A DNA stretch of 64,000 nt from Marivivens aquimaris (GTDB lineage: Bacteria; Pseudomonadota; Alphaproteobacteria; Rhodobacterales; Rhodobacteraceae): positions 62,001-126,000 of the forward strand of contig NZ_JADBGB010000003.1 in NCBI RefSeq assembly GCF_015220045.1, written 5' to 3'. The notes under the pieces were generated by a model. The model saw only the letters and a program-made list of their open reading frames with translations. It did no database searches and was not told the DNA's origin. Below are positions 10,275 through 19,900 of this stretch, in pieces. A program made the position numbers and the translations under genes. Position 1 is the stretch's first letter, and each line of letters opens with the position of its first letter.

Positions 10275-13200
10275 CCTATATTGCTGACGAACACCTTGCG
10301 TTGTTGAAACCGTTTCAGAAAGCGACCGTAGAATACGTTTTTCGAAGACTATTTACAGATCCGTCCCCGACAGATCAGTTCTTAGTCGCTGACGAAGTCG
10401 GGCTGGGCAAAACCATGGTTGCCCGCGGTGTGATTGCAAAGACCATCGAACAACTGCAGGGCAAAGTCGATCGCGTCGACATCGTCTACATCTGTTCCAA
10501 TCAGGCTATTGCTGAACAGAACATCAAGTCGCTCAATGTGGTGGGCTCTGCAACCAAACCTCTGAACACCCGCCTTACGCTGTTGCCGCTTGAGATCGAG
10601 AAGGAAGGCGGTATTGCTTCCCGACCCATAAATTTGATCAGCCTCACCCCTGGAACTGCATTAGACCTCAAGTCTTCCCTTGGAACTGCGCCTGAACGGG
10701 CGCTGATCTTTGAAATGCTGCGTGCGCGGATAGGTTTGCGCCATCGCGGCATCCAACGAGTGTTCCGTGGCGGCGTTTCTGAGGAGAACTGGCGGGGCTG
10801 GACGACATGGATCCGGGGTGAACGGATCTCGCAAGACATCGCTGATAAGTTCAACCGGGTAGTTGATGATAAATTCATAGAAAGGCTTCGTGAGGCGGCG
10901 GACCTTGCCAGGCGGCACAAGCATCCCACTTATCCCGACGACCAACGCCTTGCCGCGATGATCGGTGAGCTGCGACGAATGCTTGCGAAGATCTGTGTGG
11001 ATGCTTTGACACCGGATCTCATCATTCTCGACGAGTTCCAGCGCTTCGCTGAACTCCTGCACGATCATGATGACGAGGTCGCGCCTGAAAAGGCAGCGGC
11101 TGCTGAATTGGCGCGAGCATTGTTTTCATACAATGGGGAGGATGGATCGAAGGCGAGGCTCCTACTTCTGTCCGCCACGCCTTATCGCATGCTAACGCTT
11201 AGTAGCGATGCACCAGAAGAGGGCGAACACTACGACGACTTTTTAAGGACGATGCGCTTCCTTTTCGGCGATGTTGAAGGTCCGGCGCGTGTACGGGAAT
11301 TGAAAAGCGAACTTGCCAAGTTCAGGCGATCGCTCCAGTCGATGCCGAGTGCTCGAGCGATAGCAATAGAGCAACGGGATAGATTACATGGTATCCTGAG
11401 CCGGGTCATTGCCCGCACTGAGCGCGTCGATTCTACCGAAGATCGTAATTCTCTCGTCCAAGAAGTCATACCCGAAATAGCTATCGACACCGATGATCTG
11501 CGAGAGGCGAAAGCAGTAGCAAGAGTGGCAGAACTCGTTGGGGCCCCCAGCATCATCGAGTATTGGAAATCGGCGCCTTATCTGCTGAACTTCATGCGGG
11601 GGTACAAGCTACGCGATCGGCTTCAAGCGTTGAAACCAAATCCGGCTGCCGCGCTGCGCAAGGCAATTCGAGAGGCCTCCCCGCACTTCATCAGCAAAAA
11701 ACAGATTGAAGATTATGCCGAGCTACCATTTCGCAACGGGAGGATGCGTGCTCTTGCGGATCTGGCGTTCAATGAGGCGCTTGATCGATCGCTCTGGATC
11801 CCGCCGTCGCGCCCCTCATTCGGCATGCCAAAGTCGGGTACCAAGGCGTTGGTATTCTCAGATTGGTCGATGGTGCCGGATGCGATCGCTGCTTTGCTGT
11901 CGCACGAGGCGAGCCGCCGAATGGGTATGTCGCCGGACCTTGTCAGCAGGACTAGTAGGCCAATTGGTGTCGATGAACTTATGCCAATGCTTTACCCGTC
12001 GCCCTCCTTGGCGGCACTTGTTGATCCTCTCGTGTTGGAGCGGCGGTTCGGCCGAGCTGAAAGCTATGAGATTTTGCACGCTCAGGCCTGCATAGCTCTG
12101 CGTGAGCAGCTTGCGGTGGATGCAATCGCAGAACTCGCTCAATCGAACGACCGCGTCCTGGCGCTCGCACTTGACAGAACGCTCGGGCGCGAAGTGCGAT
12201 GGTCCAGAGTCGGAGTCGTCGACCATGATGGTCACGATGAACATGGAGCAATGGCTCGAACGATCGCCACACTTCGAGAGGCACTCCAAGCTGATGAGCG
12301 GCAGGGTGAAATCGACCCTGACACAGTTGTCGAAAAGCTAGCCAGCTTTGCGCTTGGCTCGCCTGCGATATGTGCACTTCGAGCTCTTTCGAGACTTTGC
12401 CCGGAGCTCGCCGTAGACGACCCGGAATTGATCAGCGCATCAATCGGGATCGCACTCGGTTTTCGTAGCCTATATAATCAACCTGAAACCCGCGCATTGC
12501 TGGCTGAAACCTCGCCTCTAAATTATTGGCGCGACATCATAAAGCACGCCGCGCAAAGCGACCTTCCTGCGGTTCTGGACGAATATCTTCAACTCGTCCT
12601 GGAAACCGAACGCGCCGAAAAATTAGCTCCGAAGGATCGTGCGAAGGTCATCGCTTCAAGCGTAATTGCTGTGGTCGCCTTGCGCCCTGCACAGATCACA
12701 TTGGACCACTGGTCGACAAAAGCGGGGCGTCTGTATGAACAGACATTCGAAGTGCGTGCCCGTTTCGCCATGCGTTTTGCAACAAAAGCTGAGGAAGAAA
12801 AGGGGGTACGCCGAACATCCGCAGTCCAGGCGGCCTTTAAGTCGCCGTTCAGGCCGTTTGTTCTCGCTTCCACATCAATTGGACAGGAAGGATTGGATTT
12901 TCATCCCTACTGCTCTCGGATCGTGCATTGGAATCTCCCTCGGAATCCTGTTGATATTGAGCAGCGCGAAGGTCGGGTCCACCGCTACAAGAACCATGCA
13001 GTTCGGCGCAATGTCGCCACTGCTTTTTCCGCAACTCCGCTTACGGCGCAGACCAATCAATCACCATGGGTCTCCATTTTTGAGGCCGGGCAAGATTGTG
13101 AGCTTTCAAATGGTCGCCCGGGAGACATCATTCCGTACTGGGTCTACCCAGGTGATCACAAGATTGAGCGGATCGTCCTCATCCCGCCATTCAGCCGCGA

Positions 13201-13354
13201 GAAGGAGCGCTACAAGGATCTTATCAAATCTTTGGCCACTTACCGGCTGGCCTTTGGCCAGCCGCGCCAAGATGAGTTGATCAGCCTCTTCTTGGGTATG
13301 GACGAATTTGTCCAAGATCTATCGGAGCTTCAGATATCGCTAAAGCCAGGCTGA
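10271..13354 (+). CDS. Large SF2 (SNF2-like) DEAD/DEAH-type helicase
   Basis: The GTG at 10271 overlaps the PLD stop (GTGA) and has a GAGGGG ribosome binding site about 6 bases upstream; I prefer it over an in-frame ATG at 10226 lying inside the PLD gene. The product is 1027 residues. Helicase motifs in order: Walker A VADEVGLGKTMVARG (about 40), a DEFQ box (LIILDEFQRF, about 255), SATPYRM (about 300), then after a long middle insertion the C-terminal lobe LASTSIGQEGLDFHPYCSRIVHWNLPRNPVDIEQREGRVHR (motifs IV-VI). The EVGLGKT form is typical of SNF2-like translocases in restriction and phage-defence loci. It is the last gene of the operon and probably supplies ATP-driven translocation for the PLD nuclease; that partnership is inferred. 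Confidence 0.85.
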   Translation: MTYIADEHLALLKPFQKATVEYVFRRLFTDPSPTDQFLVADEVGLGKTMVARGVIAKTIEQLQGKVDRVDIVYICSNQAIAEQNIKSLNVVGSATKPLNTRLTLLPLEIEKEGGIASRPINLISLTPGTALDLKSSLGTAPERALIFEMLRARIGLRHRGIQRVFRGGVSEENWRGWTTWIRGERISQDIADKFNRVVDDKFIERLREAADLARRHKHPTYPDDQRLAAMIGELRRMLAKICVDALTPDLIILDEFQRFAELLHDHDDEVAPEKAAAAELARALFSYNGEDGSKARLLLLSATPYRMLTLSSDAPEEGEHYDDFLRTMRFLFGDVEGPARVRELKSELAKFRRSLQSMPSARAIAIEQRDRLHGILSRVIARTERVDSTEDRNSLVQEVIPEIAIDTDDLREAKAVARVAELVGAPSIIEYWKSAPYLLNFMRGYKLRDRLQALKPNPAAALRKAIREASPHFISKKQIEDYAELPFRNGRMRALADLAFNEALDRSLWIPPSRPSFGMPKSGTKALVFSDWSMVPDAIAALLSHEASRRMGMSPDLVSRTSRPIGVDELMPMLYPSPSLAALVDPLVLERRFGRAESYEILHAQACIALREQLAVDAIAELAQSNDRVLALALDRTLGREVRWSRVGVVDHDGHDEHGAMARTIATLREALQADERQGEIDPDTVVEKLASFALGSPAICALRALSRLCPELAVDDPELISASIGIALGFRSLYNQPETRALLAETSPLNYWRDIIKHAAQSDLPAVLDEYLQLVLETERAEKLAPKDRAKVIASSVIAVVALRPAQITLDHWSTKAGRLYEQTFEVRARFAMRFATKAEEEKGVRRTSAVQAAFKSPFRPFVLASTSIGQEGLDFHPYCSRIVHWNLPRNPVDIEQREGRVHRYKNHAVRRNVATAFSATPLTAQTNQSPWVSIFEAGQDCELSNGRPGDIIPYWVYPGDHKIERIVLIPPFSREKERYKDLIKSLATYRLAFGQPRQDELISLFLGMDEFVQDLSELQISLKPG

Positions 13355-13619
13355 CGCGCCACGCCGAACAGTGTGCCGGCACACCGAGCTCATAGCGAGG
13401 GAGTTCGGCTGCGTTATGGCCGGCGCCCCGCTCACAGCCTTCAGTTCGTTGTACGCCACCTTCGGTCCCGCCCCTGCCCTACCCCGAGCCGGAATCGATC
13501 CCACATTGAAGGTCCCAAGCCCATTCCGAAGGAAATGCACGCGCGCCGGGAGAGAGTTCGCGCCGGTATGTTGCGGCAAGCTGACGGAGAAGTCCCGCAT
13601 TAAGTAGTGTCGGCGGGGC
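13355..13619. other. Gene-free spacer after the helicase operon
   Basis: About 265 bp between the convergent helicase gene and the next gene on the minus strand. Short open frames exist on both strands (13371-13607 plus, 13340-13600 minus), but neither shows a recognisable domain or convincing ribosome binding site. No insertion sequence ends or strong terminator hairpin were found by eye. Confidence 0.4.
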
Positions 13620-14621
13620 TCAGGACGGGAACGGCCAGCCGGCCGGACCCGGCCAATAGGCCACGCGGCTGCCTTTCGTCCCCTTAACTAGATGACCGTC
13701 GCGACAGAGATCGCCGAGCCAAGGATTCACCTTGACCATAGGAAATCGGGAGAAATCCCTTTCCGCGACCATGTCGCGGAAGTCTTGGACCGGCATGCCC
13801 TCGGCGACTGCGCCGGACGTGGCCGCAGCCAAGGACCGGACATCCTCGGCCACGCCCCGCATTTCATCGACAACGATGGCGGCGAGGTGGGTTGGCAGTC
13901 TTCGGCAGATCTCATCCAAGCGGTCTATCGACGAGATGTCGAAACGTCGGACGCAATCGCCCAAGAAGCCGCGCACATGCCCACGCCAAAGATAGCCGTG
14001 GTAGAGATGCCGGTCGGCGTAGAAGATGTTTTCGTCCTCATAGTTCGTCTCCTCGCCGACCTCTCGGGCAGGCGATACTGACCGGACCTCGAGGGAAGCC
14101 TCGCGCGCTGCCCGAAGATAGCCCGCTTCGATCCCGTTCAGGGTCTCGGCAGTTTTTTCCAGGTCTAGCGGCAAATCCTCATACGTGATTGCCCCGGACC
14201 CCGCAACGTCGTCACCAAACTGCAGTAAGTGCAGGCGGCGGCCTTCCTTACTGTACCTCATGTCGTTCGAAACGCTCCAGGGCGTGGGAGCCGCTTCGCG
14301 GATGTCTGCCTCTGCGTCCGGCTCCGTGTCGGAAGGATCCGAGTGCGCGGTCATCGCGTCAATGAGCATCGCAGCGCTGATTTCAGGCGCCTCGTCTGGC
14401 TCAGTGCCGGTTTTTTGCGCCTCCGAGTAGAGACTAGCTGTCATGGCGCCGAAGAGTCTCGCCAGAAGAAAAAGGTCGCCGTCAACAAGTCTGTCGAGCT
14501 CCGCAGTGACCGCCTGTAAGGTCCGGAGGATTTCCGCTTCCCGGCCATGGCCATCGATGCAGGCGAGGTAGGAGACTTCGATGTCGCTATCTTCGATCCG
14601 GTCGTCCATTTCGGTACTCAT
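13620..14621 (-). CDS. Acidic hypothetical protein
   Basis: 333 residues starting at an ATG at 14621. I do not recognise the family. The N-terminal half is strongly acidic, with a low-complexity stretch (SDPSDTEPDAEADIREAAP) around residue 100, and is predicted soluble. The C-terminus (WLGDLCRDGHLVKGTKGSRVAYWPGPAGWPFPS) looks like a small winged-helix or beta module that could contact nucleic acid, which is only an impression. It runs against the nuclease/helicase operon and lies downstream of the WYL regulator on the same strand, separated from it by about 300 bp. The long uninterrupted frame supports a real gene. Confidence 0.6.
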   Translation of the reverse strand: MSTEMDDRIEDSDIEVSYLACIDGHGREAEILRTLQAVTAELDRLVDGDLFLLARLFGAMTASLYSEAQKTGTEPDEAPEISAAMLIDAMTAHSDPSDTEPDAEADIREAAPTPWSVSNDMRYSKEGRRLHLLQFGDDVAGSGAITYEDLPLDLEKTAETLNGIEAGYLRAAREASLEVRSVSPAREVGEETNYEDENIFYADRHLYHGYLWRGHVRGFLGDCVRRFDISSIDRLDEICRRLPTHLAAIVVDEMRGVAEDVRSLAAATSGAVAEGMPVQDFRDMVAERDFSRFPMVKVNPWLGDLCRDGHLVKGTKGSRVAYWPGPAGWPFPS

Positions 14622-14796
14622 TCGTCTCGGCGCCTCCCTTCAAGGCCCGGCCGGCGTAAACCACGTAGCTGGTTTTCCAACGGCGGCCTATGATGCGCTT
14701 TAAGTGTGCGGCAAGTCGAACTTCGGATTGTCCGGCCTTCGACGCGCGCCGCCTCTCTCGCGCATTTACAATCAGGGTCCCGACCGAATATGGCAA
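14587..14796 (-). CDS. Possible small basic protein
   Basis: A 69-residue frame beginning with TTG and overlapping the start of the acidic 333-residue gene by 35 bp. It is rich in Arg and Lys (NARERRRASKAGQSEVRLAAHLKRIIGRRWK), which could suit a small nucleic-acid-binding protein preceding the acidic one. There is no clear ribosome binding site or known domain, so it may be a chance frame. Apart from it, the 300-bp stretch 14622-14922 holds nothing I can identify. Confidence 0.25.
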   Translation of the reverse strand: MPYSVGTLIVNARERRRASKAGQSEVRLAAHLKRIIGRRWKTSYVVYAGRALKGGAETNEYRNGRPDRR

Positions 14797-14922
14797 TTCT
14801 CCAACTGCAGCTCGGTCATCGCGGGCACAGACCCGGCAAAAAGGTCTTTACGGCTTGGCTCCACGTGAGCAGGTTACGGGCGGTGCCTTAGTAGCTTTCC
14901 GATTTAGTCTCAAAACACGGGC

Positions 14923-15744
14923 TCAGTTATCCACCTCTTCCGTTATTTCCAACTCGAGCCGCGCCTTTTCCTGATTCAGCCGCCATCTTCTAACGACATA
15001 AAACACGAGCGCCTTGCGAGTTTCGATCAGTAAATGCGTCTTGTCGTCAAAGCCGTACTCCAGCCGGACGGCTCGAGCTTGTGCATCAGATAGATCTGAA
15101 CGCGGACGTATCCACAAGCGCACCAAGCTGTTCCAGTCCGTGTCAAAAGGCAGGGGAGCAGGCCTCTCCCGCGTTTTCATGTCGATTTGTTTCGTTATTC
15201 GTATTGGGAGATAATCGCGGTACGCCTCGTGATTATAGCTCCAGGCGCGGAGATAAATTGCCTCTCCGTCAAAATGAAACTGAACTGGACTGATCCACTG
15301 CGGGTTGGAGAGGCCGCTTGTCATCGAGGTGTAGGTAATCTGGATGTCTCGTTCGCCGTTCATGGCGCGGTAGAGCTGTGCGACAACGGTGGAATCCATC
15401 ACGCGAGTGGGAAGCGGGATGCTCGCGCCAAGCGATGTCGCCTTGCCATCAAGTAATTCGAAAACTTGTTCCGGGCCAGCCTCAGTCAATGCGCAGTGGT
15501 CGCCGGTCGAGAAATAGGCCTTCTCTGTGGCATCGTAGACTGGCGGCGTATTCGTCAGAGAAAGATAGGTTCGAAAGTCAACGGCAGCCTGTGCCATCGA
15601 GATATTGAAGCGTTCGATCAAGTCGCGGCGGTTCGCCTGACCTCTCCAGGTCAGACATTGGTCGAGGAACAAAATTCGCTCACGTTGCGCGTGCTTGAGG
15701 GCTTTCAGGCTCATACGCCGAGTAATACTTGACTCCGCTCGCAT
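14923..15744 (-). CDS. WYL-domain transcriptional regulator, BrxR/CapW-like
   Basis: 273 residues from the ATG at 15744 (alternative ATG at 15714). The frame runs open much further back, but that part is antisense to sbcD and is rejected. The N-terminus (KHAQRERILFLDQCLTWRGQANRRDLIERFNISMAQAAVDFRTYL) is a winged helix-turn-helix of the BrxR/CapW kind. The middle holds a WYL-type ligand fold (ALTEAGPEQVF... ITYTSMTSGLSNPQWISPVQFHFDGEAIYLRAWSYNHEAYRDYLPIRI) and the end a WCX-like extension. BrxR and CapW repress phage-defence operons and are thought to sense a nucleic-acid signal. The gene is divergent from sbcD, with a perfect palindrome between the two, so it probably represses itself and sbcDC. 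Confidence 0.8.
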   Translation of the reverse strand: MRAESSITRRMSLKALKHAQRERILFLDQCLTWRGQANRRDLIERFNISMAQAAVDFRTYLSLTNTPPVYDATEKAYFSTGDHCALTEAGPEQVFELLDGKATSLGASIPLPTRVMDSTVVAQLYRAMNGERDIQITYTSMTSGLSNPQWISPVQFHFDGEAIYLRAWSYNHEAYRDYLPIRITKQIDMKTRERPAPLPFDTDWNSLVRLWIRPRSDLSDAQARAVRLEYGFDDKTHLLIETRKALVFYVVRRWRLNQEKARLELEITEEVDN

Positions 15745-15758
15745 AGTCCATACATTTA

Positions 15759-15770
15759 CTATACGTATAG
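15759..15770. promoter_or_regulatory. 12-bp palindrome, likely operator of the WYL regulator
   Basis: CTATACGTATAG is a perfect inverted repeat in the 42-bp space between the divergent starts of the WYL regulator (15744) and sbcD (15787). Its position over both likely promoters fits autorepression plus control of sbcDC. Binding is inferred. Confidence 0.55.
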
Positions 15771-15786
15771 AAAATGGATTGATCTG

Positions 15787-16923
15787 ATGCGAATACTTCA
15801 TACGGCAGATCTGCACCTGGGGCGGCAGTTCATGGGGTTGAGCCTCGAGGAGGATCATGAGGTCATCCTGGGTCAGATCCTTGAAACGCTCGTGGCCGAT
15901 CGGGTCGATGTTCTTGTCATCGCCGGGGACGTTTTTGACCGTGCCTCGCCGCCCAATTCGTCGATCCGGCAGTTCAATCGCTTCCTCAAACGCGTGGCAG
16001 AGGAGACCGAAGCCGCTGTGGTTATGATCTCTGGAAACCACGATTCTGGCGACCGGATCGAGGCAATGTCTGTCTTTTCCACCGCGTCTCGTGTGCTGGT
16101 GCGCGGGATTGCCGATGCGGTGGAAGCGCCGCTGGTGCTGCGTGACGCGCATGGCGAGGTCGCCTTTTCCGCACTGCCTTTTTCCTATGAATACGCCGCA
16201 CGCGAGGTGTTCGGGGATGAAAGCATTAGTGCGCCGGCGGAGGTAGTTGCCGCCCAGATCGCTGCGGCGAGGGGGCAGGTGCCTGATGGGGCGCGTTGGG
16301 TCGTCGTGGCCCATGCTTTCGTCGCGGGGGGTGCGGTCGGCGAGACCGAGCGCGCCCTGACGCGAGTCGGGGGCATCGAAACTGTTCCCTCCGATGTCTT
16401 CGATGGGGCGGACTATGTTGCACTGGGGCATTTGCACAAGCCGCAGGAAGTGGGCGCGAGCCATATTCGTTACTCCGGCGCACCGCTCGCTTTCGGTTTC
16501 GACGAGGTGGGAAACGAAAAATCCATGACTGTCGTCGATATTAAAGCTGAAGGGGTCGAGATTCGCATCGTACCGTTCCGACCGATCAGGCAGGTTCGCT
16601 CGCTTACCGGGGCATTCTCGGATCTTCTGGAAGGAACGCCGTCTGATGACTTCATCCAGGCTATCCTGACGGATGAAAACCCTCTGATCGATCCGATGAA
16701 GCGGTTACGCGCGACCTATCCCAATGCTTGCCATCTGGCCTATGCCCGGCAGGAGCGCGCGGCAGAGACCAAGGCGCTCGGCAGCGGGCGGGCCGCGGTC
16801 ACGCCGATCGAGATGATTGGCGACTTCGTGAAGGTTGTGCGCGGCCGGGAACCAAACGCCACCGAAGTCGCGATCGTCGCGGAAAAGCTCCACGCAGTAG
16901 CCTCCGGGGAGGAGCAGACATGA
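15787..16923 (+). CDS. sbcD: Exonuclease subunit SbcD (Mre11-like)
   Basis: 378 residues with the calcineurin-like metallo-phosphoesterase motifs in order: HTADLHLG (residue 5), GDVFDR (about 47), SGNHDSGDR (about 80), VVAHAF (about 175) and GHLHKPQ (about 218). These bind two Mn ions. SbcD forms the nuclease core of the SbcCD complex, which opens hairpins and trims blocked double-strand ends. The stop overlaps the sbcC start (ATGA). Length is normal. The linkage to a BrxR-like regulator and a defence-like island is unusual for a housekeeping copy and suggests that this SbcCD may work against foreign DNA. Confidence 0.92.
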   Translation: MRILHTADLHLGRQFMGLSLEEDHEVILGQILETLVADRVDVLVIAGDVFDRASPPNSSIRQFNRFLKRVAEETEAAVVMISGNHDSGDRIEAMSVFSTASRVLVRGIADAVEAPLVLRDAHGEVAFSALPFSYEYAAREVFGDESISAPAEVVAAQIAAARGQVPDGARWVVVAHAFVAGGAVGETERALTRVGGIETVPSDVFDGADYVALGHLHKPQEVGASHIRYSGAPLAFGFDEVGNEKSMTVVDIKAEGVEIRIVPFRPIRQVRSLTGAFSDLLEGTPSDDFIQAILTDENPLIDPMKRLRATYPNACHLAYARQERAAETKALGSGRAAVTPIEMIGDFVKVVRGREPNATEVAIVAEKLHAVASGEEQT

Positions 16924-19900
16924 GACCCATTCGCCTATCGCTTCAAGCCTTCGGGCCATTTGCCACAACCGAGGTAGTCGATTTCCGGTCCGCGCTGGAG
17001 ACGGGTCTATTTGGAATTTATGGTCAGACCGGCGCGGGAAAGTCGACGCTGTTTTCGGCGATGTCCTTCGCGCTATTCGGGGCGCCGACCAAGACTGATC
17101 AGGAACCACGTTCACTACGCTCGGATCACGCCGCGTCGGATCTACCTACCGAAGTCGAATTCGTCTTTGAGCTGGGCGCCAAGACCTACCTCATCCGTCG
17201 TCGTCCGGCGCAGGAACGTCCGAAGGCACGCGGTGAAGGGACCACTGAGGACGCGGCGGAAGCCTCGCTATTCGACGTCACCGGGATTCCGGTGGACACT
17301 CTTGGTCCGAGTCAGTCTGGCCGTGTCATTGCGGAAAAGAAGGTCTCGCTAGTTGGGCAGCAAATCGAGGCGCTGCTTGGCTACGGGGCAGATCAGTTTC
17401 GACAGATCGTGCTCTTACCGCAAGGCAAGTTCGAGACGTTCTTGGCCGCAAAAACGGATGCGCGGGTCGAGATATTGCGGGATCTCTTCGACGTGAAGAT
17501 CTATCGCGATCTCGCCGCACGGCTGAAAGAAGAAGCCTCAGAGGCAGAACGAGCGTTGCGCGACCAGCGCGCTCTCTACGTGGCTCGACTCGAGGAACGT
17601 GGTTTTGAGAGCGCGGAGGCGCTAGAATTCGGGATTGCCGCAGCCGAAACAAAAGTCGAAGAAAAGCAGGCAATTCAGAACGGCGCGGCGATGGCTACCG
17701 AAGCCGCGCGTAAAGCTCTGACCGAAGGCGAGCAAATCGAGAAAGCATTTTCTGCTGTCGATACGGCACAGCAGGCATTCGATGATCTAGAAAAGAAAAC
17801 GGCCGAGGTCGAAGAACTGGCCAAGCGGATTGAGGCTGTCCGGAATGCCATGCAGGCCCGTGATCTTGAGACGGCTTTGCGCGATGCGGAGCAGGAAAGC
17901 CGGAATGCGGTGGAGGCTGTCACAAAGGTCGAGGCGGAACTAGACATCGCCACTGGCGCGAAGGAGGTGGCGGGAAAAAAACTTTTTGAGGCACAGTCGG
18001 GCGAGGACCGGCGGCAGCAAGTTCAGGCTGACCTGACAAGGTTGGAGGCGATCGAGAACCAGGTCGGTCAAGCAGCGGCTCTTAGAAGCGCGTTTGACGA
18101 CGCTGCGAAGGACGAAGCTTCAGCGAAGAAGGCTCTGACCGAGGCCATAGATGCCCTAGAGAAGCTCAAGTCTCAGCGCGATGCGACTGATCTGGCGCTT
18201 GATCAAGCGCGAAAGACCGAAACGGATCGAGGCCAGCTGACCGGCGAGTTGGCCGAGGTCAACCGAGAAAGGGTCAAGGCAGCGGCGTATGCTAAGGCGC
18301 AAGAAGCTGTCGCGGATGCTGAACGAAATGTCGATGAGGCATCGAACGAACTGGCGACAAGAACTGACGCGGCGCGAGCCGCTGACGCGGATTTGGTAGA
18401 AGCGGAGGCACGGCTTTCGCGCACGCAAGCGATCATTCTGGCCGAAAAGTTGACCGAAGGAGCGCCCTGCCCTGTCTGTGGCTCCCATGATCATCCTGCG
18501 CCTGCCCATGGTGCGCTCGAACAATCTGGTTTGACCGAAGCGTTTCGGAGTGCGCAGGTTCAGGCGAGAACTGCCTCCGAAGCCAGAGTTCGGGCCGAAA
18601 GCGAACTCGGCAATTTTCGAATGCGGCTCGACGAAAAGAAGCGGGCGCTTGAGGAACAGGAACGTCCTGAGCGCACGTTGGCGGAACTCGAAGTTGAAAT
18701 CGCACGGCTTGAAGGCGACGTCGCCGCGCTTGGAGAAGCGGTCGATTTAGACGCGATGGCGGAGCAGTTGGCCCAACTCAAGCTGAAACTGACTGAGGCT
18801 GAAGCTGCCGAGGCTACGGCGCGCACCGCTGCGGGAAAGGCCGAGACCGATCTTGCCGGCGCGCGCGCCAAGCTGGACACAGTGATCGAGGCCCTGCCGG
18901 AAGGTCTGCGCACGCCCGAGGCGGTTGTCGCTCGACGGGAGGCTTTGCAGAGAGAGCAAAGGCAACTGTCCGAGGCGCTGGAAGTGGCGACGCAACAGGA
19001 CCGAGCCGCCAGTGAAATGCTCACCCGTGCGCAAGAGCAGCTTGAAGCAGAAAAGCGGGCGCGCGACGCGCAGCAACAGCGCGTGAAAAAGGCGCAAGAT
19101 GATTTTGGTGCTCGGCTTGCCGAGGTCGGGCTGGACAAAGCGGGATATGATGCTTGCAAGGCGCATTTCCCGACCCTCGATGCCGACCAGAAGACGGTAT
19201 CCGATCATCGTGAGGGCCTGATCGCGGCTCGCACGACATTGCAGAACGCCACGGCCGCTTGTGTAGATCGTGAACGCCCGGATCTTGCCCCGCTTCAGCT
19301 GGCGTTGGCAGACGCCACCCAGACCGTGAACGCGGCCAATGCTGCACTCGCCACAGCGAAAACGGATGTATTGTCACTGACCAAATTCAAGGAATCGCTT
19401 GCGGCGGCGCTGGCCGAAACCGAGCGGCTTGAAACCGAGATCGGTCCGCTCCGGGGGCTGGCCGATCTGGCTAACGGCAAGAACGATTTCAAGATGACAC
19501 TCGAGACCTTCGCGATCGGTGCAATGTTCGACCAGGTTCTCGAGGCGGCGAATATGAGGCTCGACCCTATGACACGTGGGCGCTACCGGCTGACGCGCGG
19601 GCTCGAGGCATCTGGCGGTCGCGGCAAGCGTGGGCTCGAAATCGAGGTCTTCGACATCAACACCGGTAAGGCGCGCCCGACAGCCACGCTGTCAGGCGGC
19701 GAGACCTTTATCGCGGCTCTGGCCCTCGCGCTTGGGCTAGCTGATGTGGTCGAGAGCCTTTCGGGCAAGATCCGGATGGACACAATTTTTATCGATGAAG
19801 GCTTCGGGAGCCTCGACACCGAGAATGGCGCGGGCACGTTGGATCAGGTGATCCAAGTTCTTGCTGCGCTGACAGAGGGCAGCCGGGCCGTCGGCCTGAT

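Noticed and set aside
1477..13354. Naming the operon as DISARM, BREX or Dpd
   Set aside because: No DUF1998 protein, methyltransferase, PglZ, or 7-deazaguanine genes are present; only the PLD and helicase families are shared with such systems.
15745..16464. N-terminal extension of the WYL regulator
   Set aside because: Lies antisense to sbcD; the helix-turn-helix begins right after the ATG at 15744.
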